This document shows, piece by piece, positions 26,760 to 38,787 of a stretch of 64,000 nucleotides of DNA. Under the pieces are notes generated by a model. The model did no database searches. It worked only from the letters and a program-made list of their open reading frames with translations, and was not told where the DNA came from. The position numbers were made by a program, and so were the translations under genes. This DNA is from Holacanthus passer (Eukaryota > Chordata > Actinopteri > Pomacanthidae): the NCBI GenBank assembly GCA_025331565.1, contig JAFREQ010000014.1, positions 3,800,501 to 3,864,500 of the forward strand, given 5' to 3'. Numbering within the stretch: the stretch's first letter is position 1; the number at the start of each line of letters is the position of its first letter.

Positions 26760-29700
26760 TGTGCTGCTTTTTATGTGTTAAAACTGATGCAGTGGCTTGT
26801 CGGATGGAAGAGTTGAAACAAGTCCCATTCAGAGTGCAGCACACAGTCCATTTGTCTCGCAGCAGATGAAAATTGTTCAATCAGAGCTTTCAGGAGAACA
26901 AAAAAAAAAAAAAAAGGAGAAACATTTTCCACTGCAGCGTGTCTTAACAGGTTACGCTCTGCCAAACACAATCCTGATCTTAAGAATTAGCTCCGAGTTC
27001 CACTGACCATGTTTCCTAAGGGACCTGCTTTTCCGTCCAACTCCACCGGGCGTGTGGTGCCTTAAACTCAATCAGACAGTCAGGACACATAAAATATTGA
27101 AATCTTAAAAGCAAATATGTTTCTTAAAATGCATTAAGTTGAGTTATATTTAATCAGTGACACACATTTTCCAGAAAAGAAGTGAGAAGGGTGTTGTTCA
27201 AGGGACCATAAGTTCATCCAAGTCAGTAATGAAACATGTTAAAGGCATAAAGGGAATAATGTGAGTTGATTTTAAGAGGCAATCTTTGCTCCCCCTGCTG
27301 TTTGTTCTCCAGAAGGTGTGGATGGTTTTTATTAACAACGCTGCAACACTTTTCATGTAGAACTGATGGACACAAGGGCAGCACGACCCTTCAGTTTCTC
27401 TTTCAACACCAGCGACTACCGCATCCTCCTGATGGATCAAGATCAGGGCCGTCTGTACCTGGGCAGCCGGGAGTACCTGGTGGCTCTGGACATGCACAAT
27501 GTCAACAAGGAGCCACTCATAGTGTGTATAAATTCTATCAGCTTGCTTTTTTTCTTAAATCCAATCCTATTTCGCATTAGTATATGCATGCAATGATCCT
27601 TAATAATCGAGTATTTTGGGGTTTTTGCTGTTTCCAAAAATACAGATTCACTGGCCAGCATCTGCTAAGAGAAAAGGAGAATGTCAGATGACAGGAAAGG
27701 GTAGACAGGTGGGATCATTTATTTCACATCCTGTTCTTTCAAAAATCGAAGTCGTCTGCTTTCAAGACGGGACAATGATGATGACGATGTTTGAATTCCA
27801 TTTGTCTAACTCCTCTTTGTGCAGGGTGAATGTGCCAACTTTGTGCGGTTGATAGAGCCATGGAACCGCACCCACCTCTATACCTGTGGAACGGGGGCGT
27901 ATCAACCTATCTGCACATTCATCAACAGAGGCTGGAGGGCAGAGGTGAACACAGAGACATTTACAGCTTCCCCGACTGGGATTTGCCGCAAAAATCCCTC
28001 AGCAGTAGGCCTGGAAAGCGTTGTCCTGCTAAATATTTCAGGACTACAAACTGGGACACTGATTTGTTTATGATTTTCCCATGTTCCCTTGTGACGTTTT
28101 AGCGATCTATTTTTATGCATACTCTCCCTCTGCAGGACTACCTGTTTAGGCTGGTCCCTGGGTATGTGGATTCAGGGAAGGGAAAATGTTCCTATGATCC
28201 CAAGCAGGAGAACATTGCAGTTCTGATCAGTAAGACATGCTTCATTTATAAACAGAAAGAAATCTTATCAAATTACTGAATCACAAAGTCTCACCTCTCT
28301 ATTCGCTTATTGTCTCACCTCTCCAGATGGTAACCTATATGCAGGGGTCCATATTGACTTCATGAGTACAGATGCTGCTCTGTTTAGGACCATGGGAGGG
28401 AGAACTGCAATCAGAACAGAGCAGTATGATTCCAGGTGGCTTAACGGTGAGTAAGTGTGGGTGTGAGGAGGTAAATGTTGCTGATTACAGGTTACAGTTC
28501 CTCTCTTTTTATTTGACAACCACTTGCCTCAATCCCCTCTCTGCTTATCTGTTTTTATCCCCCAGAACCAGTGTTTGTTCAGATCCAGCAGATCCCTGAC
28601 AGTGCAGAAAGGAACGACGGCAAACTTTACTTCTTTTTCCGTGAGAAGAGTCTAGACTCAAGCGGTGGGGCGAGCCCCAGCGTTTTAGCGCGGGTGGGAA
28701 GAGTGTGTCTGGTGAGCCAAACCATATCGTATAGGCAGTGAAAATATATGCAGCTTACCTTGTGATATGAAACACATTGTACGTATTGAGCCATGACCTA
28801 ATTTCCTTTCTGTCTAGAATGATGAAGGAGGGCAGAAGTCCCTGGTGAACCGCTGGACGACGTTCCTGAAGGCTCGTCTTATCTGTTCAGTGATAGGGGA
28901 AGATGGAGTGGAGACACGATTTGATGAACTACGTGAGGCCACAATAAAATAAGCACTACATTTAAACTGATTGCAGTTTAATAGCAGCTGCGTTTATTGA
29001 TTTTGCATCGTTCATTTCAGGGGATGTGTTTATTCAGCCAACACAGGATGAACGAAACCCTATGGTGTACGCTCTTTTCACTACAGCAGGGTGAGTTGTT
29101 TTTGGAGGCTTGGTTCATAAATTCACACCTCACCCAACCTCATTAACATTTTTCAAGCATTTTTGCAGACAATTCATGCTTTAATTTCAGGGAGTGTAAG
29201 CTGTCTCCTAACTCTACCTCTTATCTTAATTGTTTTTGCTCAAGCTCTGTGTTCAAGGGCTCAGCCGTCTGTGTGTACTCGATGGCTGACATCCGCAATG
29301 TCTTCAATGGGCCGTTTGCCCACAAACATGGACATAATTACCAATGGACAGAGTACAATGGCAAGATTCCCTACCCACGGCCTGGAACAGTACGTTTCAG
29401 TCATGTTATTGCCAAAGTGATGCAATCAAATAAACCACAGACATGTAAATAATTCCAACAAATATACTCGTAAACAAACTTCACTTCTTCTCTTTTCCCA
29501 TCCAGTGTCCAGGAGGAACCTTCACCCCTGGTATCCGTTCCTCCAAGAACTTTTCAGATGAAGCAGTGAATTTCATCAGAGCTCATCCTCTCATGTTCCA
29601 CTCAGTTTATCCAATCCACCGCCGCCCCCTGGTGGTGAGGACGGGCGTAGACTACCGCTTCACTGCCCTGGTGGTGGATCAGGTGGATGCCGTGGATGGG

Positions 29701-31629
29701 CGCTATGAGGTGCTCTTCCTGGGAACAGGTGAGACAGCTGCAGGGCTGATGGCTGGAGGATTTGTTTGGCAAGAAAATGTCCACCTTAAATGTAATTTCT
29801 CTCATTTCTAGATCGAGGCACAGTCCAAAAAGTTATAGTTTTGCCGAAGGACCCAACGAGCATGGAGGAACTGACACTGGAGGAAGTGGAAGTTTTCAGG
29901 GTATGGTGACATATTTAGTCTTGAAAACACAAAAACACTCTAATCTCAAAGATGAAGTGTTTAGTTTATCTTTTTGCTCTTGATTCATTTGCAGACCAGA
30001 GCTCCAGTTAAAACAATGAAGATATCCTCTAAAAGAGTAAGTAAATTCCTCTTATAGACAAATCTGACTTGGTGATAAATATCTCGGTGCTTATACCACA
30101 ACAGATTGCTCACATCCACTCTGAGTTGAGTTTGTTTTGCTTTCACCACAGCAACAGCTGTACGTGTCTTCAGACGCGGGGCTGACCCAGGTGTCGCTGC
30201 ACCGCTGTGGTGTGTACGGCAGGGCCTGCTCTGATTGCTGTCTGGCTCGAGACCCCTACTGTGCCTGGGATGGAGAGAGCTGCTCTGCTTTTACCCCGTC
30301 CACCAAGAGGTCAGGGATGTCTCGTATCTTCACTGTGCACTGTTTCGAGACTGTAAATTGAGGATGTGTTGAGTCAGCTTAATTCTTAAATTTGATCTTT
30401 GTCTCAGGAGGAGCAGAAGACAGGATGTCAAACATGGTGACCCACTGAGGCAGTGCAGAGGCTTTAATGCCAAAGGTGTGGCAATTTTTAAAATATCATG
30501 CACATTTTAAATTTAAGTTTGTTTGAGCACTTCTCACCTTTTCTACTCTCTATCTGTGCAGTGGAGAAACGTCTGAGAGAAACGGTGCAGTTTGGGGTGG
30601 AGGGCAGCAGTACCTTCTTGGAGTGTCAGCCTCGCTCTCCCCAGGCCACCGTCAAGTGGCTCTTCCAGAGGGAAGGAAAGAGGAAACTGGTGAGGAAGAA
30701 CTGTTACAGTTTAGCAAATGTTAAAGGAATAATTTGACGTCTTGTGAAATATGACTATTTGCTTTCTTGCAGAAATTTAGATGAGAATATCCATACCACT
30801 ATCGTATCTGTCCTGTAAATACACATCTTACACCAGACAATCATTGCATCTGGCCAAGAAATAATCAGGCACTTAACCTGCTATAAAACCCAAACATATT
30901 TCCTTTGCTTTGGGTTTTATGTGCATTAAACAAACTGGATATAACATGTTAATTAATTAGCTTTAGAGGTTTGTGTAGGCAGATTTTGTTAACTTTGGAT
31001 GGACCTGGACCAATGTTTCCTATCTTTATATGAAACTAAGCTAACTGCCTATTGGCTGTAGCTTCATATTTAGAGGACAAATATGAGAGTGGTATCAATT
31101 TTTCTAATCTAACTCAGCAAGAAAGTATATATTTCCCAAAACATTATTGCTTTAAGAGCCTCAACCACTTGCACATTTGTAATCTGTATGCAAATTCAGA
31201 TGCATTGTTCCCTGTTTTAGACTTTCCTGCTGTTTCCTTTTATTTCTGCAGCTCAACCGTGTGGGAGGTATTCTGAAGACCAACCATGGTATCCTCCTGA
31301 AGTCTCTCAACCAGTCGGATGCAGGGCTCTACCACTGCCTGGCCACTGAGAACAACTTTAAACACACAGTGGCCCGTGTGGCGCTGCGCATCCTGGATCG
31401 AGACATTGTTTTAGCTCTCACTGCTCAAGATGAGGATGAAGAACCAAAAACTCGCCAAGCGGGACCTTACGCGCAGCCATCCCTCGCCTCCACACCCTTC
31501 CCACCTGAGATTAGACTGATTAACCAGTACTGCCAGTCCTACTGGGAACAGCTCAGTCCCAAACAGCAGCAGCAACGCAAGCGCACCAGCCGCAGGCACA
31601 CAGAGAGCCAGGACCAAGGCCTCGGCTAG
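24231..31629 (+). CDS. sema3f: Class 3 semaphorin, SEMA3F type (secreted axon-guidance ligand)
   Basis: SEMA3F is a secreted repulsive cue acting through neuropilin-2/plexin-A receptors. Coding exons: 24231-24342, 27361-27521, 27646-27708, 27825-27944, 28136-28229, 28327-28446, 28566-28711, 28818-28932, 29021-29090, 29245-29389, 29506-29728, 29812-29900, 29995-30036, 30152-30309, 30408-30475, 30562-30689 and 31252-31629; every phase fits, giving 743 residues. Order: signal peptide (about 1-25), sema domain to about 505, PSI domain with CCLARDPYCAWDG, a dibasic RRSRRQD site (553-559, proprotein-convertase type), an Ig-like domain (about 575-665), a single-Cys segment INQYCQSYW likely for dimerisation, and a basic tail (RKRTSRRH). 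LFLGTDRGTVQKVIVLPKD and FLECQPRSPQATVKWLFQR match SEMA3F better than 3B or 3G. An ATG at 24243 is an alternative start. Whether this is the a or b teleost copy cannot be told. Confidence 0.92.
24343..27360 (+). other. First coding intron of sema3f (3 kb)
   Basis: This is the longest intron of sema3f, between the signal-peptide exon and the first sema-domain exon. It holds a long TG microsatellite (26699-26757), a poly(A) run (about 26901-26915) and otherwise unique sequence. I find no additional exon that fits the phase. Confidence 0.6.
26699..26757 (+). repeat. (TG)29 microsatellite
   Basis: About 29 uninterrupted TG units, the longest simple repeat in the window, within the long sema3f intron. 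Confidence 0.95.
30725..31142 (+). mobile_element. Inverted-terminal-repeat element, diverged copy
   Basis: This fills most of sema3f intron 16, between coding exons 16 and 17. It begins GGAATAATTTGAC and GAAATATGACTATTTGC, and ends with a segment containing TATATTTCCCAAAA, the inverted form of the left end. Internal blocks such as AGCTTTAGAGGT, TTTGTTAAC and GGCTGTAGCTTCATATTTA are shared with the copy at 50050-50420. No coding capacity. It behaves like a non-autonomous DNA transposon, although the superfamily is not resolved. Confidence 0.65.
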
Positions 31630-33048
31630 AGGACGGGGCCAACACTGTCCAACACTGGCCTGTCTGGACTTTATGGTGGACTTTTATGTTTGACATGCAT
31701 GTCGGTGTGTCACCTCCATCTGTTAGGCAGGTGATGCTGTCATGCTGTCATTAAAGTACCATATTGGTGGTTTTGCTAGCATCGGCCTAGAAAATACAAA
31801 TTGTACATATTTTACATTACCTGTGACTACTTCCCAAAGAACACTGTGCGTGTTTAGACTGATTGTCTCTTTTTCAGGTATCAGTTCATGTTGGTTTGAC
31901 ATTTAAGTCAACTTACAGACCTGATACTTGCACAAGATTGATCACCTATCATAGGGAATGTTTTAAAACTTTAAAACTGACTTACTTGAGAATCACTGTG
32001 GAAGATCAACATTTCTAGTGAAAGAAATTTAAAAAAGAAAAAAAAAAGTCTTTTTCACAGCATCCAATGTTGCTTATTATGAGTCTACTAGGTTTGATTT
32101 TTTCCAATAACATGGCTTGTGAAAGCAGAGATTTTCAGCAGCTGATTCTTAAATGTCTTATTTTGATGGTCCTAGAATGCACCAACAAAGAAGGGTTTCC
32201 AAACACACCTGGATTACCGTGCAACTACAATAATAGCAAAGAGTCATTGTGGTGGAGCACCTCTGTTGTTGTTCTGGAAATGGTAGACTGTAAAATATGC
32301 AGCATGTAGTTAACAGGCTTCAACATGTAAAACCACAGATATGGTGCTTTCAAGTATCTTGAAACAGAAATGTAATATATTGATTGTGAATATAATATAT
32401 ATGGTCATTGGATTACTCTTGTATTGTATGAAGATAATATGATGAATGCATATGTTGCATGCATATCTGTTGTTGTTGCAAGTTGTACATTTTACTGTTT
32501 TCAACCTTGGTGTGTAATGATGTTTGTAAGGTTTAATGTATTCTGTTAAGCTAATTCCATTGGATATTGTCATATAATGACTCCCTTACTGTCCTGTGCT
32601 CTAGTGACCTACAGTATGTGAGTGTTGAAGATATGTATAGCGTACAGTGTTCTTCCAGTTATGCACTTTGTCGGTGGTGGTATTTGAGGGAATTGGGGAT
32701 CTTTGCACAGATGTATGAGAAAATGATATAGGAACATAATGTTTTTAATGTACAGTATGTTATAAAAATGGGAATGAAACTGGCTCAGATTTAGTATTGA
32801 TTGTTGGTGTTCTGTCATATCCTGTATTTACAGACTTTTAAAAAATGGCTCTTTTTAATGGAAGTGCAAGGAGCAAGATATTTTCCAGCCAGAGCCACCA
32901 TTCACCTTCATTGTGAGTAACACAGTGCTACGTGCTGTCATGCTTATGAATCCTACACTGGAAATGTTCCAACAAATATATAAACATTTCAGAATTCTCT
33001 TAAACTTGTGTTATTTCACTTTCAAGTCCTTTTATATTGAATTCTTGG
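31630..33048. other. Convergent 3' regions of sema3f and was
   Basis: AT-rich DNA between the sema3f stop (31629) and the was 3' end. ATTAAA at 31750-31755 is a possible early sema3f signal; no AATAAA follows on the plus strand, so the true sema3f 3' end is unclear. No further gene seen. Confidence 0.5.
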
Positions 33049-33054
33049 TTTATT
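33049..33054 (-). terminator. was: Candidate polyadenylation signal of was
   Basis: The minus strand reads AATAAA here, about 130 bases after the was stop codon at 33181. This implies a short 3' UTR. Confidence 0.45.
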
Positions 33055-33180
33055 TAGTCATCCACACAGTTTCTGTCATGTATAAGTCATATTCCAGTTT
33101 GCAACATATAACAGTTTGGCAATTGAGAGGTTTGCAATTAAAATCACAATTAACCTAAGTTCAGAATCCACACAAATACA

Positions 33181-36100
33181 TCAGTCATCCCATTCGTCAT
33201 CATCCTCGTCTTCATCTGCACCATCATCTTCACTTTCATCTGAAAGAGAGGACAAATATAAAGATGTGAGACCTTTTCTGGCCTTTTTAGTTCAACTTGC
33301 TCTTCCTGTAGGGTGTAATTAATGTTCTAATATTTACCAGAGGAATGGATGACTTTACTCCTTTTGTGCATGACCATCATGAGAGCACCAACGATGCCCT
33401 CACCTGACTCTGGTGGTGTAGGTGGAGCTGCATCCGGAATATCTGTCACCTATAACACACACCAGGACAGGAGGGGAGCAGTTGAAAAGTCATCTCTGCT
33501 ACTGATGTCCAAACAAAATTTTAATCATGACACATTGCAGCATGAGAATCAAAACTTGTGTACACAAATATAGCACGTATGAAATGCTTCTAAGAAAAGG
33601 AAGTTGCTTTACATTTCTGAGCTTCTTCCCCAGTCGGATCTGGTCCAGCAGAGCTCCTCTGCTGTCCCCTTGCCCGGAGGATGGTGCAGCAGGTGGTGGT
33701 GGGCTACCAAGGAGAGGGGGAGGAGGGAAATCTGAAGAAATGGAGGTTTGGGGAGGTGGAGGTGGAGGGGGTGGAGGAGGAGGTGGAGGGCATCCTCCTC
33801 CTCCTCCTCTGTTGGGTGTAGATGGGACAGGAGGAGGTGGGCAACCCACAGAGCGCTGTTGGCTAAATGGTGGTGGGGGAGGAGGCGGGTTGTGGGAAGA
33901 GGTCGGGGGTGAGACATGGAAGGACTTTGAGGATGGCGGTGAGGGCAAATGAGAAGGTGTAGAGTGTGCTGGTGGCGGTGGAGGTGGAAGACCGCTTCTG
34001 CTTGTTGGAGGAGGTGGGGGTGGCACGCCTCCACGTACTGGAGGTGGTTGGTGGGACGGGCTCCCTCGCTGTGGCTGACCTGGGATAGGAGGCAGGGGGC
34101 CAGAGCGGCCTCGAGGGGGTGGAAGGTTTGGAGTAGAGTGACCTGAGCCTGGCACAAGCGGAAGAGGCCCTTGTCTGCCAGGTGGAGGTGGTGGAGGTCC
34201 AGAAGCTGTAAGCAATGGAATAAAATATGCCTAAGAATTCAGCCCAAGCTTTAGACCATTACTTTATCCTGTGGGGAGCAGTGAGATTAATAAGGAGGAA
34301 CCGCATGGTGCGGTGTGAGTCTAACCTCTGTTCACCTCCCTTTTGACCGCCTCCATACCGCCAGACTGCTCAATGACATTATAGATGAGCTGGGAGGTCT
34401 TTTCATCCCTCATCTCATCTACACTGATCCCAGCTTGGGAGAGCAGCTTTGACAGGTCAGGGTCAAGGTTGTTGGGGTCCCAGCCGACATGAGTAACATG
34501 CCTGGTAGACAGGAAACAAAAGAACACCATGTGACACAGTTACTCCGATTCATCTATTGTAAATGAAACATCCTCTCTACATATTCACCAAACTTCGCTG
34601 CCTGACATTAAGGTGATGCTCAAACACTCACTTAAATCCACTGGGTGCCCCTATGTCTGCTTTGGAGAGTTTGGTGCCCTTTTTCTTGTTCTTATCCTTC
34701 TTATCCTTCTTTCCTTTGCTGCTCAGAACTGAGGAAGCAGCAGGTGAAGGCATCGAGCGGTAGCGTGAAGACTGGATATCTGGGTTTTGGATGTCCACTG
34801 TTGCCATGTGAAAAGAACTAGGGCTACCAGGTGATGCTTTGGAAGGAGATACAAGTATATTCAGGGTGGTGTGTTATTATAATTTAATATAATGCATCAT
34901 TGGTGGCAGTAATAGTTACATTACATTTGAGACATGTTGAGTTGAAGTGAAGTGAAGTGAAGTGAAGTGAAGTGGAAAGTTACATACCTTTTTCAGGTGG
35001 GACTGGAGGCAGGGAGCCTCTTTCTACAGTGACAGGAAATAGAACAGAAAAGAAAAGAAATAGTCTTACTCTTATATTTCGTTACATATGTAAATGCAAC
35101 TATACAGTCATGAAGTTTCTATCCTCTTTGTACACTGGAAATTTCTCCGTTGTGTGACTAATAAAGGATTATCTTATCTTATTGCTGTCTTACCACGAGG
35201 CAGCAGGGGGCGATGTTTCTTGTCTGTAATGAAAAGGAGGTGTGAGAAACCATTTTGCTTCACACCGTAATACAACATTTATTCAGCTAAATTACCCTTA
35301 AAAGGCTACTCATTGCTCAAATGAGGAAGCAATAAATTATTGAGCAGTTATATTTTATTGATCCATCAGCACCTGAGAACTTCTTATAATTTCAGTTAAA
35401 CAGATACAGAAGTCTCTGCAATAGGCTGCTGATGAGGACGCGCTTTTAAAATATTTCATATGTTGATTTTAATTGTTTTTTTCTTTCATTGTTTAAAACT
35501 ACAAAACATATTGTAGTTGCAAATATGGTTATGAATCATTGTATTAAAAATGCATTTCATGTTCTCTAATTCTAAAAATGAACATCCTGACCATGACGGT
35601 TTTGTCTTTGGTTGATTTTCTCCTCCACAGCGTTTTGGAAGGCTTCTGCTTCCTGTTGCATCGCAAAGTTTAGCCCGACCTGACAGTCCTGCGTTGTTTA
35701 AGAAATGAACAAGGAATCACATTAAAAAGGGTTTCAGAAACAGTACGTTAAAGATTTGTGACCTACTGATAGATGGACAAATTGTTGCAGGGCTTCACAT
35801 CATAACTCGGCAGCAACTAAAGTTGGCGTGAGAGGTCAAATGAGGGTTCACTTACATCTGCAGCAAAGGTGTGAAAGTACGGCTGTGGTGAGGAGTAAAC
35901 AATTTGGTTGTAGAGCTCCTGCTCCCATATCTGCCTCCCTGTCTGTGGAAAAACAAGGTTAATACTTCAGTCTCTCAATATTACTCATGTCAGATGTGTC
36001 ATAGTTTAGTAACTTGTCAATACACAGTAATTAGATCATCAGTCTAAGAGGGCCGTGATATCCTTATGTGGCCTTGTTTTCAGAAACTTGGTATAATGGC

Positions 36101-37201
36101 AGCATTGTCGGAGAGTTACCTTCAAATCAAACATCCGTATGAAGTAGGAGCGCTGAGGGTTGTCTTTGACGAAGCAGACCACCCCAGTGTGCTGCAAGCT
36201 CCACATGGAGGGACTGTGAGGTAGAGCCATGAAGAGCTGTGCAACTGCAGTGGCCACGGACTAAACACACATATGACGCATGTATTAAAACAGTTCAGGG
36301 CTGATAGGACACTTGAGAGCATTTTACTGCAGATCGCATGTAAATTTGCAGTTTTGTGGAAAGGATTCACTTCCTTGTCTGCTTTCATTTGTTCAGATAA
36401 CAATTTGAGGTGCTGTAATGCTCTTAATGCTCCACTGCAGATGTGTAAGTCAAATGCGCAGCTGGTCATGTTTTTTCTTCTGTTGTTATGCCAGTCGGGC
36501 ACAAGTGAAGTGTGTACGTCAGTGGTTTAAAACAACCCAGCTTCCACTCTACTGTTAGACCAGGCCCAACTATGGTGTCTAATTCTGACACCAGAGGAAG
36601 AAACGTTTCAGCCACCATTTCCTGTTACAGCTATCTCCTTTTTGATGACCTAATGTCAGCAGTTCATTTTAAACTGCATTTGCATCAACACGCGATAGAA
36701 TAATTTGAAGAAAATCTATATCAAAATAAGACTGGAATTCAAATTCCCCTGAATATATAAAACAAATAAAAATGAAGTAAATAAACTAATTAAAATTAGC
36801 TCAGAAAAAGAGTTAAACTACAACACTATCATGCAAAGTTTGGGTTCAACTATCAACTGTACTCATTACAATTCAGGACATGATGTTTAATCACCAAAGT
36901 CTCAAGGGATCAAGCAATTTACATTTTTACGTAGCAGCCAGGGTTAGGGTTAGGTAGCCTGTTCTATCTTGGATGACTTCCATCACTTATCTTTTTATCA
37001 TTTACAAGAAACACTTTAGTCAAGAAGGATACAAGTCAGAACAAATACAGCAGGATACCATTCTCATAGCAGGGCAATCCCCACCAGTTCAGAACTTACA
37101 GCACACCTTCTGCCCAGCAGCTCCTCCAGCTTATCATTCTCCTGTAGGCTCAGCAGAGAGCTCCGGGCGCTCTCCACTTTAGATTTAGTTCCACGGCTCA
37201 T
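33181..37201 (-). CDS. was: Wiskott-Aldrich syndrome protein (WASP), Arp2/3 activator
   Basis: WASP links active Cdc42 to Arp2/3-driven actin branching, mainly in blood cells. Minus-strand coding exons: 37201-37100, 36260-36120, 35942-35856, 35688-35592, 35223-35194, 35023-34988, 34836-34632, 34501-34326, 34205-33613, 33449-33338 and 33239-33181; phases close to give 545 residues. The WH1/EVH1 domain is at about 25-140 (VVCFVKDNPQRSYFIR, YFHTFAADDCQVGLNFA). A lysine-rich basic region follows (KKDKKDKNKKKGTK), then the CRIB core (SKADIGAPSGFKHVTHVGWD), the autoinhibitory GBD helices, a proline-rich region of roughly 180 residues, one WH2 motif (GALLDQIRLGKKL, about 475-487), the central region (MMVMHKRSKVIHSSDE) and the acidic end DDDEWDD. 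A single WH2 and the short linker mark WAS rather than WASL, which has two. Odd point: the segment after VGWDP is shorter than in mammals. Confidence 0.93.
33660..34200 (-). repeat. Proline-codon repeat region of was
   Basis: On the plus strand this is a G-rich GGAGGTGG-type tract; on the coding strand it is CCX proline codons with runs of up to about twelve prolines. It lies inside exon 9. The opposite strand is open for 141 codons only because of the repeat composition. Confidence 0.8.
34943..34974 (+). repeat. (GAAGT)6 pentanucleotide microsatellite
   Basis: About six copies of a GAAGT unit in a was intron, starting about 100 bases 3' of the acidic-linker exon 34836-34632 in plus-strand terms. 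Confidence 0.9.
35095..35185 (-). repeat. Dispersed repeat copy with GTGGGGAAATTC-type core
   Basis: In minus orientation it reads TAAGATAAGATAATCCTTTA followed by a diverged form of the CACAGTGGGGAAATTC core. The same end occurs at 44221 and 55895. It sits in a was intron beside the exon at 35194-35223. Probably the 3' end of a teleost retroelement. Confidence 0.5.
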
Positions 37202-37566
37202 GGTCCTCTGGTCAATCTCCCAGTTTATCTTAATGTGTTCAGCATTTGAAAAGGCGTCCTCTCTACACTGTCAGAATACTAAGCTCTAAAGTCAAGGAAG
37301 TTTCTCTTCTCTGTTCTGCGCGCACATTAACTCAAAGCAGGAAACGGCCAACCGCACTTCTCTAACCCCCACTTTTCTTCTTTCTCTCAGACACAGAGCA
37401 CAAATGAATGTGTTACTTCCACTTCAGAGAAGAAGCGGTGCACTTTTGCTTGCCTCTTGCCATGAGTACATTCATTTTAAGGCCACACAGATGACTTCTT
37501 AGTGTACTTAACCTTTTACTTGGATTGAGAGGCAACTCAAAACTTCTGTACAAACAAAAGACATAT
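37202..37566. promoter_or_regulatory. was 5' region / slc38a5 3' end boundary
   Basis: Contains the expected 5' UTR and promoter of was, transcribed leftward. On the minus strand GGAAGT occurs at about 37417-37422 and GGAAAC at about 37342, which could serve ETS-family factors as expected for a haematopoietic gene. No TATA box is clear. The assignment is positional. Confidence 0.35.
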
Positions 37567-37572
37567 TTTATT
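37567..37572 (-). terminator. slc38a5: Polyadenylation signal of slc38a5
   Basis: The minus strand reads AATAAA. It lies about 1.2 kb after the slc38a5 stop at 38788, with no gene between, so 38787 to about 37550 is read as a long 3' UTR. It ends only about 350 bases upstream of the was start codon. Confidence 0.5.
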
Positions 37573-38787
37573 GACAGACATTCAAATTAATTTAAAAATG
37601 TACAGGATGAATAATAAAAGTCAAAATATCTTTTAGTCAAATTTTCAAGTCAAAAAAAGAAGATTCCATTCATTTTAACTTAAAAGCCATAGGTCATTAT
37701 TCACCAAGCTGAACAGTTACTGGGACTGCTAAAACAGACACAGCATTTTTAACACTGGACTTTTTATGTACAATTTTTAATAGGCCTTTGCCGAACCTGG
37801 TGGTGGTGTTACACCCTATTTTAATGTGACACAATAGTAAATTCTTTGGTTTGCACGTAGGGTTTTTTTCAGGAACACATAAAAACTACAAAACCACCTG
37901 TCTGTTGACTCACATCTGATTGTCTTTCAACCTTCATGGATAGCAGCTGAAAACCACAAATTGCACCATATCTGTTGGATTATTTATAAAAGGTCACCTC
38001 ATATTCAGATGGTCACCTTTATAATAGTAATGTCAAGTGGCAAGATCAATTAACAAAATATCACATTAACAAACAAATTAATCTCCACATAAAGTCAGAA
38101 GATTGTCTTGTGGTAGATTGGAATGGTTAGTGTGGACATGCAGACTAACCCTTAGCTGAATCTGTGAAGTTCAGGAAAATTTGGACAACACCAGCAAATT
38201 TGACAGTCATAAAAGTGTAATGAAATAGCAACCAATGAATGAACAAACTAAAATGTTTTGTTTATGATAAAAAGCAAACTCCTGTGAGAAATGATTGCTT
38301 TATGACACTGTCAAATTTCTGTCCTGTAAAATCTGAGATGGTAGGGAAGTAGATTGGAAGGATTTTGGCAGTGACTGAGCTATTCCACGGAACTGCACAC
38401 ATCCATACTCTAAAATGGGATTTCCATTTGAGTCATGCTGTTCCCATTCATCTTTTTGCTATCTTTTGCATTTCTACACGTGCCTCCGAACAACATCCTT
38501 GCTTGAGAGGTGTGACGTAGGTTTTATTCAGTGAGAACACACTGCTTTGTATTCTCACGCTTCTGTGTTCTCTCCTCCATTACAGGGCCTTTTGTCTGCC
38601 AAATCACATATCAAAACACTTTCTGTTTTTTTGGTGCATCCGAAGGTTCTTCACATATCCTTCGTTTTGTGCAGTCAAACTTTCATGTTTGGCTTTGGCA
38701 GAGAACTGAGCAGATCAGGGGTAATTTAATGACAGGGAGAGCTTTGGTTGGCGTTGTGTTCATACTATCTCTGTTCAGTGATGGCAG

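Noticed and set aside
33527..33952. Gly-rich plus-strand frame opposite was exon 9
   Set aside because: Its poly-Gly content is the complement of the proline codons of was; no independent support.
36939..36960. GGGTTAGGGTTAGG telomere-like motif in was intron 1
   Set aside because: Only two units, expected by chance in AT-balanced DNA; no sign of a fusion or interstitial telomere block.
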